Below the pieces are notes generated by a model. That model worked only from the letters and a program-made list of their open reading frames with translations. It was not told the origin of the DNA and did not search any database. Source: JBJKPP01 sp046706145 (GTDB lineage: Bacteria; Bacteroidota; Ignavibacteria; Ignavibacteriales; Ignavibacteriaceae). Taken from it: a stretch of 36,641 bases of DNA. How positions within the stretch are numbered: the stretch's first letter is position 1; each line of letters starts with the position of its first letter. The position numbers and the translations under genes were made by a program. Location: assembly GCA_046706145.1 (NCBI GenBank), contig JBJKPP010000086.1:1-36641 (forward strand), given 5' to 3'. Shown here one piece after another: positions 1-7,843 of this stretch.

Positions 1-791
1 GAATCTATTCCATGCTCGGCCTGGGACAGAAGGTCAGCAGCTACAAAAGCAGGATTAGCATTTTTATCCGCAATAACTAAAATTTCGCTAGGACCAGCCG
101 GCATATCAATAGCAACGCCAGAAGCATTCATCGTTAAAAGTTGTTTGGCTACTGTAACATATTGGTTACCCGGACCAAAAATTTTATCTACTTTTTTTAC
201 AGCATTATCTCCAAAAGCCATTAATGCTATTGCTTGTGCTCCGCCTATTTTATAAAATTCCTTAACTCCACAAAGTTTAGCCGCATAAAGCATAGGATAA
301 TTAATTTTTTCTTTGGAAGGTGAACAAACTACTACCCTTTTACATCCTGCTATTTTTGCAGGAATACCCAGCATCAACATAGTTGAAGGTAAAACTGCAG
401 TTCCCCCGGGGATATATAAACCTACGTTCCCTATCGGTCTGAATTCTCTTCTGCATTTTACTCCATTAACAATTTCTAAAGAATATGTTTTGGGTTGCTG
501 CTTTAAGTGGAATTTGTAAATGTTCCTATAAGCATTTTCCAATGCTTGTTTAGTTGATTTGTCTAATTTTTTTTCAGCTTCATAAAATTCACTTTTAATA
601 ACACTAATATTCTCTCCGCTGAAACCATCAAACTTTTTAGCATATTTAATTACAGATTTTAATCCGTTTCTTTTAACATCATCAAGAATAGGTTTCACTA
701 TACCGACAACTCTTTCTATTTCAATCGCGGAACGAACAGTTAAGTCTTCAATAGCTTTATCTTTTAATTTTTTGTACTCGTACGTTTTCAT
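1..791 (-). CDS. hisD: Histidinol dehydrogenase, N-terminal part (cut by window edge)
   Basis: HisD oxidises L-histidinol to L-histidine in two NAD-dependent steps, the last reactions of cytosolic histidine synthesis. The minus-strand reading frame starts at ATG 791-789 (MKTYEYKKLK) and stays open to base 1, so the C-terminal part lies outside the window. Family motifs are clear: GLYIPGGTA, KIFGPGNQYVTVAK, AIDMPAGPSEILVIAD and DLLSQAEHG, the last carrying conserved catalytic-region residues. It lies 51 bp downstream of hisG on the same strand, the usual hisG-hisD operon order, and should share the hisG leader described upstream. I see no frame break in the visible 263 codons. The identification is secure; only the missing 3' end is unknown. 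Confidence 0.96.
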   Translation of the reverse strand, partial: MKTYEYKKLKDKAIEDLTVRSAIEIERVVGIVKPILDDVKRNGLKSVIKYAKKFDGFSGENISVIKSEFYEAEKKLDKSTKQALENAYRNIYKFHLKQQPKTYSLEIVNGVKCRREFRPIGNVGLYIPGGTAVLPSTMLMLGIPAKIAGCKRVVVCSPSKEKINYPMLYAAKLCGVKEFYKIGGAQAIALMAFGDNAVKKVDKIFGPGNQYVTVAKQLLTMNASGVAIDMPAGPSEILVIADKNANPAFVAADLLSQAEHGID

Positions 792-842
792 AGTAATGAA
801 TTATGTTTCAGTTTATTCCCTTATTCCTGTTTGTTAATTTCT

Positions 843-1709
843 TCATGCAATCATATTCTCAATTGGAAGAAGAATTATGCCGGATGCACCGGCTTTTTTA
901 AGGTCTTGAATAATACTCCAAAATTTGTCTGAGGGAATTACGGCGTGTACAGCAAGCATATTTTCGTCTGCTAAATGGAGAACTGTAGGGCTTTTTAACG
1001 AGGGAATTATTTCTGTAATCTTTTTTAAAGAGTCTTTTGGAATATTCATCATTAAATATTTTGAAGTCCGGGCACTAAGAACAGACCTTATTCGTCTTAG
1101 CAAATCTTCAAGAATCTTATCCTTTTTTTCATCATCGAGTTTAGCTTTTGAAGAGATGATTACAGCTTCAGAGTCAAATACCTTAAATGACTTCTTTAAC
1201 TTATTCATCATTAAAGTATTTCCTGTAGAAACGATATCACAAATTAAATCTGCTACCCCCAGAGAGGGAGCTATTTCGACGGAACCGCTCAGCTCTATTA
1301 TGTTAGCGTTGAGCTTATTCTCTTTTAGAAAATCGGCTAGGATTTTTGGATACGTTGTTGCAATTGTTTTCCCATTTATTTCATCCACGGAATTTAATTC
1401 TTTGTCACTAGGATGTGCTAGCAAGAGGCTGCATCTTCCAAAACCGAGTCTTTCTAGAGTAATTGTTTGTGTTTGTTTTTCTAAAACGACGTTTTCCCCA
1501 ACAATACCAATATCAGCAACTTTATCTTTTACATATTCAGGAATATCATCGTCTCGTAAGAATAAAATATCGATCGGATAATTTCTTGCAGAAACAAATA
1601 ATCTCTCGGAATAATTTTCAAAATCAAAACCACAGAGTTTTAACAACTCGACGGACTTCTCTGTCAGCCTACCTTTTTTCTGAATTGCAACTTTTAAGTT
1701 TCCGTTCAT
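843..1709 (-). CDS. hisG: ATP phosphoribosyltransferase, long form
   Basis: HisG condenses ATP with PRPP, the first and feedback-inhibited step of histidine synthesis. The 288-residue product begins NGNLKVAIQKKGRL and has the PRPP-binding segment DLICDIVSTGNTL near residue 165. Its C-terminal ~80 residues (from about SLKSPTVLHLADE to ASGIILLPIENMIA) match the regulatory domain of the long HisG form, which works without HisZ. The frame is open up to ATG 1745, but that ATG abuts the T-run of a terminator. ATG 1709 is preceded by AGAGGAAAAC, a good Shine-Dalgarno site, so I prefer 1709. hisD follows after 51 bp. Expression is probably controlled by the attenuator-like leader at 1751-1888. Confidence 0.95.
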   Translation of the reverse strand: MNGNLKVAIQKKGRLTEKSVELLKLCGFDFENYSERLFVSARNYPIDILFLRDDDIPEYVKDKVADIGIVGENVVLEKQTQTITLERLGFGRCSLLLAHPSDKELNSVDEINGKTIATTYPKILADFLKENKLNANIIELSGSVEIAPSLGVADLICDIVSTGNTLMMNKLKKSFKVFDSEAVIISSKAKLDDEKKDKILEDLLRRIRSVLSARTSKYLMMNIPKDSLKKITEIIPSLKSPTVLHLADENMLAVHAVIPSDKFWSIIQDLKKAGASGIILLPIENMIA

Positions 1710-1750
1710 TAAGTTTTCCTCTTTCACAAAGTGATGACTTGCCATAAACT

Positions 1751-1774
1751 AAAAAACCCCGACAATCGCCGGGG
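1751..1774 (-). terminator. Rho-independent terminator in the his leader (attenuator)
   Basis: Read on the minus strand, a CCCCG/CGGGG stem with an 8-base loop is followed at once by six T residues and lies 42 bp before the preferred hisG start. A terminator in front of the first gene of an amino-acid operon is expected to act as an attenuator. Its 5' arm and loop (CCGGCGATTG) are complementary to CAACGCCGG at the end of the upstream leader ORF (plus-strand 1806-1814), so an alternative antiterminator fold is possible. The stem, T-run and complementarity are seen directly; the regulatory role is inferred. Confidence 0.8.
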
Positions 1775-1801
1775 TACAAATCTATTTTATTATAATAAGC
1801 A

Positions 1802-1888
1802 CTATCCGGCGTTGAAGAATATATCTGGATGGTGCTCGGGATGTTTCTTACGGTTCAGTTCCAAACAATATTTTATTTCTATTTTCAT
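1802..1888 (-). CDS. hisL: Putative histidine-operon leader peptide (28 aa)
   Basis: A short frame runs from ATG 1888-1886 to TAG 1804-1802 and encodes 28 residues. The key part is R-K-K-H-P-E-H-H-P-D at residues 13-22, with three histidine codons in five positions (CAT, CAC, CAT). The last codons before the stop contain CAACGCCGG, which can pair with the 5' arm of the terminator just downstream. This is the standard geometry of translation-coupled attenuation: a ribosome stalled at the His codons leaves CAACGCCGG free to block the terminator, while a ribosome at the stop codon covers it. There is no strong ribosome-binding site before the ATG. The name follows the enterobacterial analogue by function only, since no homology could be tested. 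Confidence 0.6.
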   Translation of the reverse strand: MKIEIKYCLELNRKKHPEHHPDIFFNAG

Positions 1889-1989
1889 CTTAATTTTAAA
1901 TTTACATAAATTCCATTTTAATTCAAATTAGGTAATGTGAGTTGTGGGGGTGGGATTTAAAGATAATTTTATTCTAGGCTGGGAATTTA

Positions 1990-2511
1990 TTAGTTGTTTT
2001 TGACCAGCACTACTTGTGCCCTATCTGCTTCCACTATATTTGAAAAGAATTTTCTGTATTCCTCATAATCTTTTGCAGGTATTGAGTATTTCTTTATTTG
2101 TAGTGATCTTATGTATAAGATTTTTGTACTGCTAATGGATACTAACTTGCGCTTGAAACTTCCGAATGAAGATGATAAATCTACATCGTCAGGAAAAGCC
2201 TCTACTTTATATCCTTTCGGAATTGTGTAGGTAACCGAATCTACGTCCCAGTAAGGGTAAGAAAATCTTACAGGAGACAATCGTTTCTCAACATCTTCCG
2301 GTACTGAAGTTCTTCTATCCATCAAATTAGGATTAAAGAAAATCCTGTTCCCTGATAAACTAACGTAGTTAGGCAATGAAAGATTAATATTAAGATTAAT
2401 CTCCCCACTCGAATCATCTCTAGATTTAAAAGAATAATTTTTCAATTTTGTATCAGGAGTCTCAAACGACCCCCAAATCCATTTCCTCTGTTTTTCAGGC
2501 GTATCTTGCAT
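1990..2511 (-). CDS. C-terminal fragment of an amber-interrupted DUF3857/transglutaminase-like protein
   Basis: This 173-codon frame (MQDTPEKQRKWIWGSF...) is the continuation, in the same reading frame, of the gene at 2548-3894. Only one TAG (2550-2548) and 12 sense codons (WNGNQRVPARYL) separate them. Residues such as VEKRLSPVRFSYPYWDVDSVTYTI and the closing YEEYRKFFSNIVEADRAQVVLVKN resemble the C-terminal beta-rich domain of DUF3857 proteins and parallel the end of the neighbouring paralogue (EDYDKLKKFYSLVV). It has no signal peptide and no obvious ribosome-binding site of its own, so it is probably the severed tail of a disrupted gene rather than an independent protein. A sequencing error or real readthrough at the TAG are the alternatives. 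Confidence 0.6.
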   Translation of the reverse strand: MQDTPEKQRKWIWGSFETPDTKLKNYSFKSRDDSSGEINLNINLSLPNYVSLSGNRIFFNPNLMDRRTSVPEDVEKRLSPVRFSYPYWDVDSVTYTIPKGYKVEAFPDDVDLSSSFGSFKRKLVSISSTKILYIRSLQIKKYSIPAKDYEEYRKFFSNIVEADRAQVVLVKNN

Positions 2512-2547
2512 TAAATAACGTGCAGGTACTCTTTGATTTCCATTCCA

Positions 2548-2550
2548 CTA
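2548..2550 (-). other. In-frame TAG splitting the second DUF3857 gene
   Basis: On the minus strand the codons run GGT ATT ATT TAG TGG AAT GGA AAT CAA, and coding sequence continues in the same frame for 186 codons to 1990. TAG ends other genes in this window, for example the YkgJ-like gene at 34498-34496, which is followed 9 bp later by another gene. General reassignment of TAG is therefore unlikely. Nonsense mutation, base-call error, or local readthrough remain possible. Confidence 0.85.
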
Positions 2551-3894
2551 AATAATACCAGAAACAGCAGCGTCGTTTTCCGATAAAGCAACCTTTATAT
2601 CTCTCACTTGAGTATTTTGTACAGGAGTACTCTTTGGCAGCTTAATTAATACTCCACCATGTGGGGTAACCATTAAAGCTTCACGGTTTTCGATATCCCA
2701 ATCTACCTCGCCAGGCAAATCAGTTTGGCTAGTGCATTCCAACCACAAACTATCCTTCTTAAGTGGGACATAGACAATTACATGATTAAATTGATTACTT
2801 GGGAAATCCTTAATCAAAGGATGTGCACTGCTGCCGCCGTAAATAAGAACTGGATAGGCCGTAATTCCTTCTTCTTTTAATAAAGAAATCATATAATTAG
2901 AAAGAGCCTTACAATCACCGTAACCATGATTATATACGTAGGTTGCATCAAAAGGCTGCCAGTCTCCAATGCCAAGCTCTACGCTTACATATCTTGTATG
3001 GGATTGGATATACTTGTATAGCTTTATTACTTTTTGTTCAGAGTTATCATTGGGAGAAATTAAACTTTTTATGTCTTTTATAGCACCAGTGGGCAGTTTA
3101 TGCTTCCCTTTACATAATTTATAATACCAGAGACCAAAATTTTTCCAGGTATCCATATTTCCATCATAGTCGTCAATTTCAAAATTTGACGGTGCTATTC
3201 TCACAACTGTAGCAATATCTTCAATATCCTCTCCAGCGGCGTCTGAAGATAAAGGTTTCAAATCCTTTGCCTCCCATGTGTACAAATCCCCATCTATAGA
3301 AATTTGGGGGACAACCAGTTCTTTATTACACCAGTAGCGAAGATTATAATTATCGGGCACTTTCACTTCTAATTTGCTTAACTGAACAGGATTTAAGGAG
3401 TTTCTTGAATACCAAGTTGGCCATTCAAGGTAACCATTGTAAGAAATCTTATAAGTATATTCTATTGTATACGGGAATTTGTTGTAATACAGTTCTGCGG
3501 TTTTGATTCTTGAGTCCTGGTACAGAGAGTAGTTGTTCAGGTCACTGTTATCTTTAATGTCATCATCATCTAAATCTCTTATCTTATCCCCCTTCGCATC
3601 AAGGATCATCCCATCCAATTCATCTATTTCCGTGAATTTATCATATGGTAAATCAAGCTCTCCATAATCTTGTGCGTCTTTGTCGAAAATTGTTACGACA
3701 AAGGTTACTTTTTCCTCTGCACTCGACTCATCATCAACTTCAAATCTGGTGGTATAATTTCTAATAACAGCATCAGCGTTTCCTCTTAATGAGGCAGGAA
3801 TATTTTTAACATCATATTGATTCCCTGAAGCAAGAATAGATGTTGGCAAAAGAAAACAAACAAACAAGAAAAGCCATCTCAATTTCTTCATCAT
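2548..3894 (-). CDS. DUF3857 / transglutaminase-like secreted protein, truncated by in-frame TAG
   Basis: The product starts MMKKLRWLFLFVCFLLPTS, a signal peptide ending near LASGNQ, then has a DUF3857 beta domain (about residues 30-250) and a transglutaminase-like domain. The catalytic-type Cys is in GYGDCKALSNYM (Cys about 328), with the His in NQFNHVIVYV and an acidic residue in WLECTSQ. The frame ends at TAG 2550-2548 after VSGII, whereas homologues continue for about 180 more residues; that continuation is present in frame immediately downstream. Joined, the gene would encode about 634 residues, matching its upstream neighbour (682). It begins 2 bp after the neighbour's TGA (or overlaps it by 4 bp if GTG 3900 is used), so the two are translationally coupled. 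The substrate is unknown; a periplasmic or surface role is inferred. Confidence 0.75.
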   Translation of the reverse strand: MMKKLRWLFLFVCFLLPTSILASGNQYDVKNIPASLRGNADAVIRNYTTRFEVDDESSAEEKVTFVVTIFDKDAQDYGELDLPYDKFTEIDELDGMILDAKGDKIRDLDDDDIKDNSDLNNYSLYQDSRIKTAELYYNKFPYTIEYTYKISYNGYLEWPTWYSRNSLNPVQLSKLEVKVPDNYNLRYWCNKELVVPQISIDGDLYTWEAKDLKPLSSDAAGEDIEDIATVVRIAPSNFEIDDYDGNMDTWKNFGLWYYKLCKGKHKLPTGAIKDIKSLISPNDNSEQKVIKLYKYIQSHTRYVSVELGIGDWQPFDATYVYNHGYGDCKALSNYMISLLKEEGITAYPVLIYGGSSAHPLIKDFPSNQFNHVIVYVPLKKDSLWLECTSQTDLPGEVDWDIENREALMVTPHGGVLIKLPKSTPVQNTQVRDIKVALSENDAAVSGII

Positions 3895-3896
3895 AA

Positions 3897-5945
3897 TCAC
3901 TTTTCTGATGTTTCTTTTTGAGCAGTTTGTTTCGTCATTTTCTGGTCTCCATCTTTAGTTTCTTTAGGACCAATTGCCAATTGTTCAGATTCTGAAGAAA
4001 CTACTAGGGAATAGAATTTTTTCAGCTTGTCATAATCTTCTGGCTGAATTATATCCTGACCTATTGCCATCTTACTGATTATTTGAACTTTGTTACCTTC
4101 ACGCTGAATTAGTTTTTCGTAATAGACATTGTTATTGTCGATTCTATAAACTTTATTGTCCGGAGGATCTTTTATCTCAAAACAATTTGGTAGCGTAATA
4201 TTTATAACCTCCATGGTCTGTCTGGGATAACCGTAATCGACGGGGAAATGTCTAATAGCGGATTTAAAAGGATTCTCTTTAATTCGATTAACAATTAGAG
4301 GATCGAGGTAAATCATTTTTCCGTATTTTTGTGCATAGTTTAAAGAAGAAAACCAATCTTGTATTTTGAATGAAGTTTCTATACTGTCCTTGTCAGTAAC
4401 CACTGCAGAATCTATAGAAACATTTTCAGATTCAGTATTGAACAAGCTTTCGGCTAATTCCTTATCTTTTTTCCCATCTAAATTATCTCTTATGTCTAAA
4501 CTTTTATAATTTCCAAAAAATTCCTGCATATTTCCAGAAATGGAACCATTATTATCTAAATTTAAATTGACAACGACATTATTGAAATTAGGATTATTAG
4601 CCTTAAATGTTACCCATTGGGCAGTATCTTTCTTAACAATAAGCCCTTCCACTCCCAACATCTTTTCGGGGGTTAGGTTGTAAGGGCGATATGGATCTGT
4701 GGCATCAAGAAAATAGGTTTGTGAATCAGCCTTTGCCATTGCTATCACATAATTGAATTGATTTACTAATGGGTATATTTTCCATATTTTCCCATTATCT
4801 CTTGTACTGAGAATAACAGGAGATGAATTTATTCCACATGATTTCAACAAAGAGATAAGCAGAAAAGTAATCTCAGCGTCATTACCTTCCTTAGATTCTA
4901 ATACATCATCAACATCTTTATCTGCCGTAACTCTGTCCTCACCATTACAAACTATTGATCTCGAAACCCAATTATATATAGCTTCAATTTTTTGCTGATC
5001 TGTAGTTAAACCCTTTACTATATTCAAAGCAGTTTTCTTAACATTATCAGTAACGTTAATTTCTCCCCCGAAACTGTCATCATCAAGAAGGGCAGAAATA
5101 ACTGTTTTCCAGTCTTTTAAAAAATGTTGTTCCCCTGAAAGATAAAAATCATAACTTGACAATTGAACATTCACCTGGTTCTTATAATCATCAATAGTAG
5201 TTACAAAAGGTTCATCTCTGATAGCAGGTACGTCTTTAACAACATATCTGGAAAGGTAGCAATCCACACTATTTGCTCCTAATATATCGGCTGTTTTACC
5301 ATTAAAATAGCTCTTTACCTTCTGGACATCATTAGCAAACCAAGGCTCATAGCCGCGGTAGACAATAGCATAAACCATGTTTACAGGAGCACAAATTCTG
5401 TACTCACTCCAAAGAGTGGGCTCAGAAGTTTGAAATGTCCAGTTAGGCATATAATTCAGATTATCAATATCAATGGTATATTTCACCTGGACAATGCAGC
5501 CCGGTTTTAAATTTGGCAGAGTAAAACGGTATAATGTAACATCATCACTAAGGTCCTGTTTAAAAATATCGTCATCACTCAATTCTGTAGTAATCATTTT
5601 ACCATTAGAGTCTAAATTATAAGTAGCTCCTTTTATATCATAAATTTCTTCTTTAGGCTGGCTATGCCTTATAGGAATTGAGAATGTGCCCCACTTAAAA
5701 CCATTCTTATTCAGAATTTTTATACGAGTTATTCTATTATATTCTACCTCAAAATCATCACTTATATGTGATTGGCCATAATCACAAAGAATAACCGCAG
5801 TTGCATCCGGATCTTTCGGATACAAGGTCATCTGTAAATCTGATTTTGGTATAATATCCCATTCTATAGGAGGGTCCTGTGCTAACAAGCTTTTTTGGAA
5901 AGCAAAAAGTAACAAGAGTGGTAATCCAATTTTAAGAACTTTCAT
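3897..5945 (-). CDS. DUF3857 domain / transglutaminase-fold secreted protein, probably catalytically inactive
   Basis: This 682-residue protein has a signal peptide (MKVLKIGLPLLLLFAFQKSLLAQ), an N-terminal DUF3857 domain (about 50-260), a transglutaminase-like domain (about 310-430) and a C-terminal DUF3858-type region. It ends in a polar, Lys/Glu/Gln-rich tail (from about residue 655). The transglutaminase Cys is absent: KEGNDAEITFLLISLLKSCGI has Asn at residue 355 where active homologues have Cys in a GDC motif. The later ILSTRDNG and VNQFNYVIAMA...FLDATDP segments keep the fold. Such Cys-less members are common in Bacteroidota as far as I recall, so it probably binds rather than cleaves or cross-links. 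It is first in a two-gene unit, with a promoter-like sequence just upstream. Function is unknown. Confidence 0.8.
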   Translation of the reverse strand: MKVLKIGLPLLLLFAFQKSLLAQDPPIEWDIIPKSDLQMTLYPKDPDATAVILCDYGQSHISDDFEVEYNRITRIKILNKNGFKWGTFSIPIRHSQPKEEIYDIKGATYNLDSNGKMITTELSDDDIFKQDLSDDVTLYRFTLPNLKPGCIVQVKYTIDIDNLNYMPNWTFQTSEPTLWSEYRICAPVNMVYAIVYRGYEPWFANDVQKVKSYFNGKTADILGANSVDCYLSRYVVKDVPAIRDEPFVTTIDDYKNQVNVQLSSYDFYLSGEQHFLKDWKTVISALLDDDSFGGEINVTDNVKKTALNIVKGLTTDQQKIEAIYNWVSRSIVCNGEDRVTADKDVDDVLESKEGNDAEITFLLISLLKSCGINSSPVILSTRDNGKIWKIYPLVNQFNYVIAMAKADSQTYFLDATDPYRPYNLTPEKMLGVEGLIVKKDTAQWVTFKANNPNFNNVVVNLNLDNNGSISGNMQEFFGNYKSLDIRDNLDGKKDKELAESLFNTESENVSIDSAVVTDKDSIETSFKIQDWFSSLNYAQKYGKMIYLDPLIVNRIKENPFKSAIRHFPVDYGYPRQTMEVINITLPNCFEIKDPPDNKVYRIDNNNVYYEKLIQREGNKVQIISKMAIGQDIIQPEDYDKLKKFYSLVVSSESEQLAIGPKETKDGDQKMTKQTAQKETSEK

Positions 5946-5958
5946 TATAATTCCCCGG

Positions 5959-5988
5959 ATAATATCAATTAAAACCTGTCTCTGTCAA
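5959..5988 (-). promoter_or_regulatory. Candidate promoter for the DUF3857 pair
   Basis: On the minus strand TTGACA (5988-5983) is separated by 18 bases from TATTAT (5964-5959), 14 bp upstream of the ATG of the first DUF3857 gene. GGGGAATTAT precedes the ATG as a plausible ribosome-binding site. The -35 is a perfect sigma-70 consensus hexamer. The resulting 5' UTR would be very short, and primary sigma factors in this lineage can use other elements, so this is only a candidate. The remaining 5989-6278 shows no gene or other structure I can support. Confidence 0.4.
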
Positions 5989-6278
5989 ATTATTTTCAAA
6001 GAAAACCTTTTGATATGTTATTTAGCGTTCGTGCTTCTTTGTTCTTTAAATAACTGCTTGCCAAAAAACAAAAATTATACCATTCAATATATAAGTTAAC
6101 GAGGATAATTAAAGATATTTAAACGAAAATAGAGTGGGAAGGGTCCCCATAATTCCGTCATACAGAATATTTTACATAACAAGTTTTCCGGGGATGATAT
6201 TTTTAATGACAAGAAATAGAGATAAGCATTGATACGATGAAGCTACAAAGTTATAACGCTATTTAACTATTTTAGCTT

Positions 6279-7733
6279 TCATAACTCTCCGCTTAATCTT
6301 CTAATGCAATTTATTAATCCTCGTGAAGTATGATAATCTGCCTTCCAGATTGTTCCTTTCGGCGCGTCCTGGGATTTAGGGTTTGTATCTATACTATCCC
6401 AATAGAAACCACCATATCTTTGATCGATAAGATATTTCTTAACATAGTTCCATTGAATACAGAATTTATCATAATAGTTGTGACTGTCTTTTGGAAATAG
6501 TTTAGACATCATCAGGAAAGAATTTAATGCCTCTATCTGCGACCACCATTCTTTAGTATCTTTCACAATGGTTACTTTTTGTTCTCCTTTGGAAATATAT
6601 CCACCGTCATAGATTCCGCCATTTTTTTTATCCCAACCATTATCCAAAGCAAAATCATCCAGTTGTTTGGCTATTCTCACAGTCGTTGTATCGTTCTTGA
6701 TTCCCAAGGCATGGGAAGTCTCCAAAAGAAGATAAGCTGTTTCAACATCGTGACCAAATGAAATGTGGTCCAAGTCAAAACCTTTCTTAATAGCAGCTCT
6801 ACTAGAATCTTTATAAGAAATAGGAGTCCAATCACGCTCGAAAAACAATGTCATATATCCTTTATTACCAATAACAGTATCTCTCACAAGATGAAATAGT
6901 GAATTGAGACGTTCTTTTAACAGCTTACTTGGACATACGCTGTACAATTCAGTGAAGGCCTCCATAATGTGAATCATTGAGTTCTGATCTTTTGGCGGAA
7001 CATTTCTGAATGAATCTTTCTTAGGAACTCCCTCTACGGAAAGATTCTGAAAATATCCTCCATACTTCGGATCGTAACTATGGTTTTCCATCCATTCAAA
7101 TGTTTCCTTTGCAAGGTCTAAGGCAGATTTATCTCCAAAGACTTTATAATAAGCTGATAATCCGTAGATTGCGAAAGCATTTCCATACGCCGTTTTACCG
7201 GCAGGTCCGTATCCAAAGGAAATAGGTTTTCCTTCACGATTAACTAGATCGTAAAAACCGCCGTGTTTCTTATCCCACATTACATCTTTCAAAAAAACGA
7301 AGCCATGATGTGCATTTTTAAAGTAGGGTTCCTTTTCATGATAATATATAGAAGCATTTGCGTTTGACCATACGCGTCTTGCTTGTGTAACAATCATTTT
7401 GGTCTGAGGCCCTTTTAATTCATACTTATAATTTACATCACTGAAATATCCACCATCTTCAGTATCAATCGTTAAAGGATACCACAATTTGAATATCTGA
7501 TGCAGTTCATCTTTCATTTCGTTCAAAATTTTCTTGCGATCCATTTCTATACCTTCCGATTCTTTTTTAGCACTTGCATAGGGAATTTGTACTTCTGGTA
7601 TCTTTGGCTTATAGATATTATTATTTTTAGGAAGTTGGGTGGGCTTTCCTTTAGAAAAAGAAAATCCTGTTATGCTTACTACAAAAAGAGAAAAAACAAG
7701 TATTATAAAGTTTTTGCTAACAAATTTCCCCAT
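6279..7733 (-). CDS. N-acylglucosamine 2-epimerase / cellobiose 2-epimerase family protein, exported or membrane-anchored
   Basis: The protein has the (alpha/alpha)6-barrel signatures of the AGE superfamily, which epimerise sugars at C2: WYPLTIDTEDGGYFSDVNY, TQARRVWSNANASIYY, FGHDVETAYLLLE, KEWWSQIEALNSFLMM and a final WKADYHTSRGLINCIRRL. The HDVETA and EWW motifs carry the usual active-site His and Glu/Trp. Unlike cytosolic members it begins with a hydrophobic segment (NFIILVFSLFVVSITGF), so it should be exported or anchored, followed by about 40 linker residues before the barrel. I take ATG 7733 as start because GGAGG lies 6 bp upstream; the upstream ATG 7745 lacks such a site. It sits next to a secreted GH9 glucanase, suggesting a role on cello- or manno-oligosaccharides. 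The exact substrate cannot be told. Confidence 0.8.
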   Translation of the reverse strand: MGKFVSKNFIILVFSLFVVSITGFSFSKGKPTQLPKNNNIYKPKIPEVQIPYASAKKESEGIEMDRKKILNEMKDELHQIFKLWYPLTIDTEDGGYFSDVNYKYELKGPQTKMIVTQARRVWSNANASIYYHEKEPYFKNAHHGFVFLKDVMWDKKHGGFYDLVNREGKPISFGYGPAGKTAYGNAFAIYGLSAYYKVFGDKSALDLAKETFEWMENHSYDPKYGGYFQNLSVEGVPKKDSFRNVPPKDQNSMIHIMEAFTELYSVCPSKLLKERLNSLFHLVRDTVIGNKGYMTLFFERDWTPISYKDSSRAAIKKGFDLDHISFGHDVETAYLLLETSHALGIKNDTTTVRIAKQLDDFALDNGWDKKNGGIYDGGYISKGEQKVTIVKDTKEWWSQIEALNSFLMMSKLFPKDSHNYYDKFCIQWNYVKKYLIDQRYGGFYWDSIDTNPKSQDAPKGTIWKADYHTSRGLINCIRRLSGEL

Positions 7734-7843
7734 TTTTGCCTCCATACTTTTTCTTTAGCTACCTCCAAAAGAGAGTCGACTTCTGTTAACTTTGAGATAA
7801 ATTAATTTCCTTAGCGAACAATGGTAATCTATTTTTTATCATA

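Noticed and set aside
313..519. 68-codon plus-strand frame opposite hisD
   Set aside because: hisD on the minus strand has all its family motifs across this stretch; the plus-strand frame is a shadow.
925..1581. 218-codon open frame on the plus strand opposite hisG
   Set aside because: It is fully antisense to a well-supported hisG, has no ribosome-binding site, and its translation lacks protein-like domain features.
2548..2550. TAG reassigned as a sense codon in this genome
   Set aside because: TAG ends the YkgJ-like gene 9 bp before another gene, and also the his leader ORF, so it acts as a normal stop.
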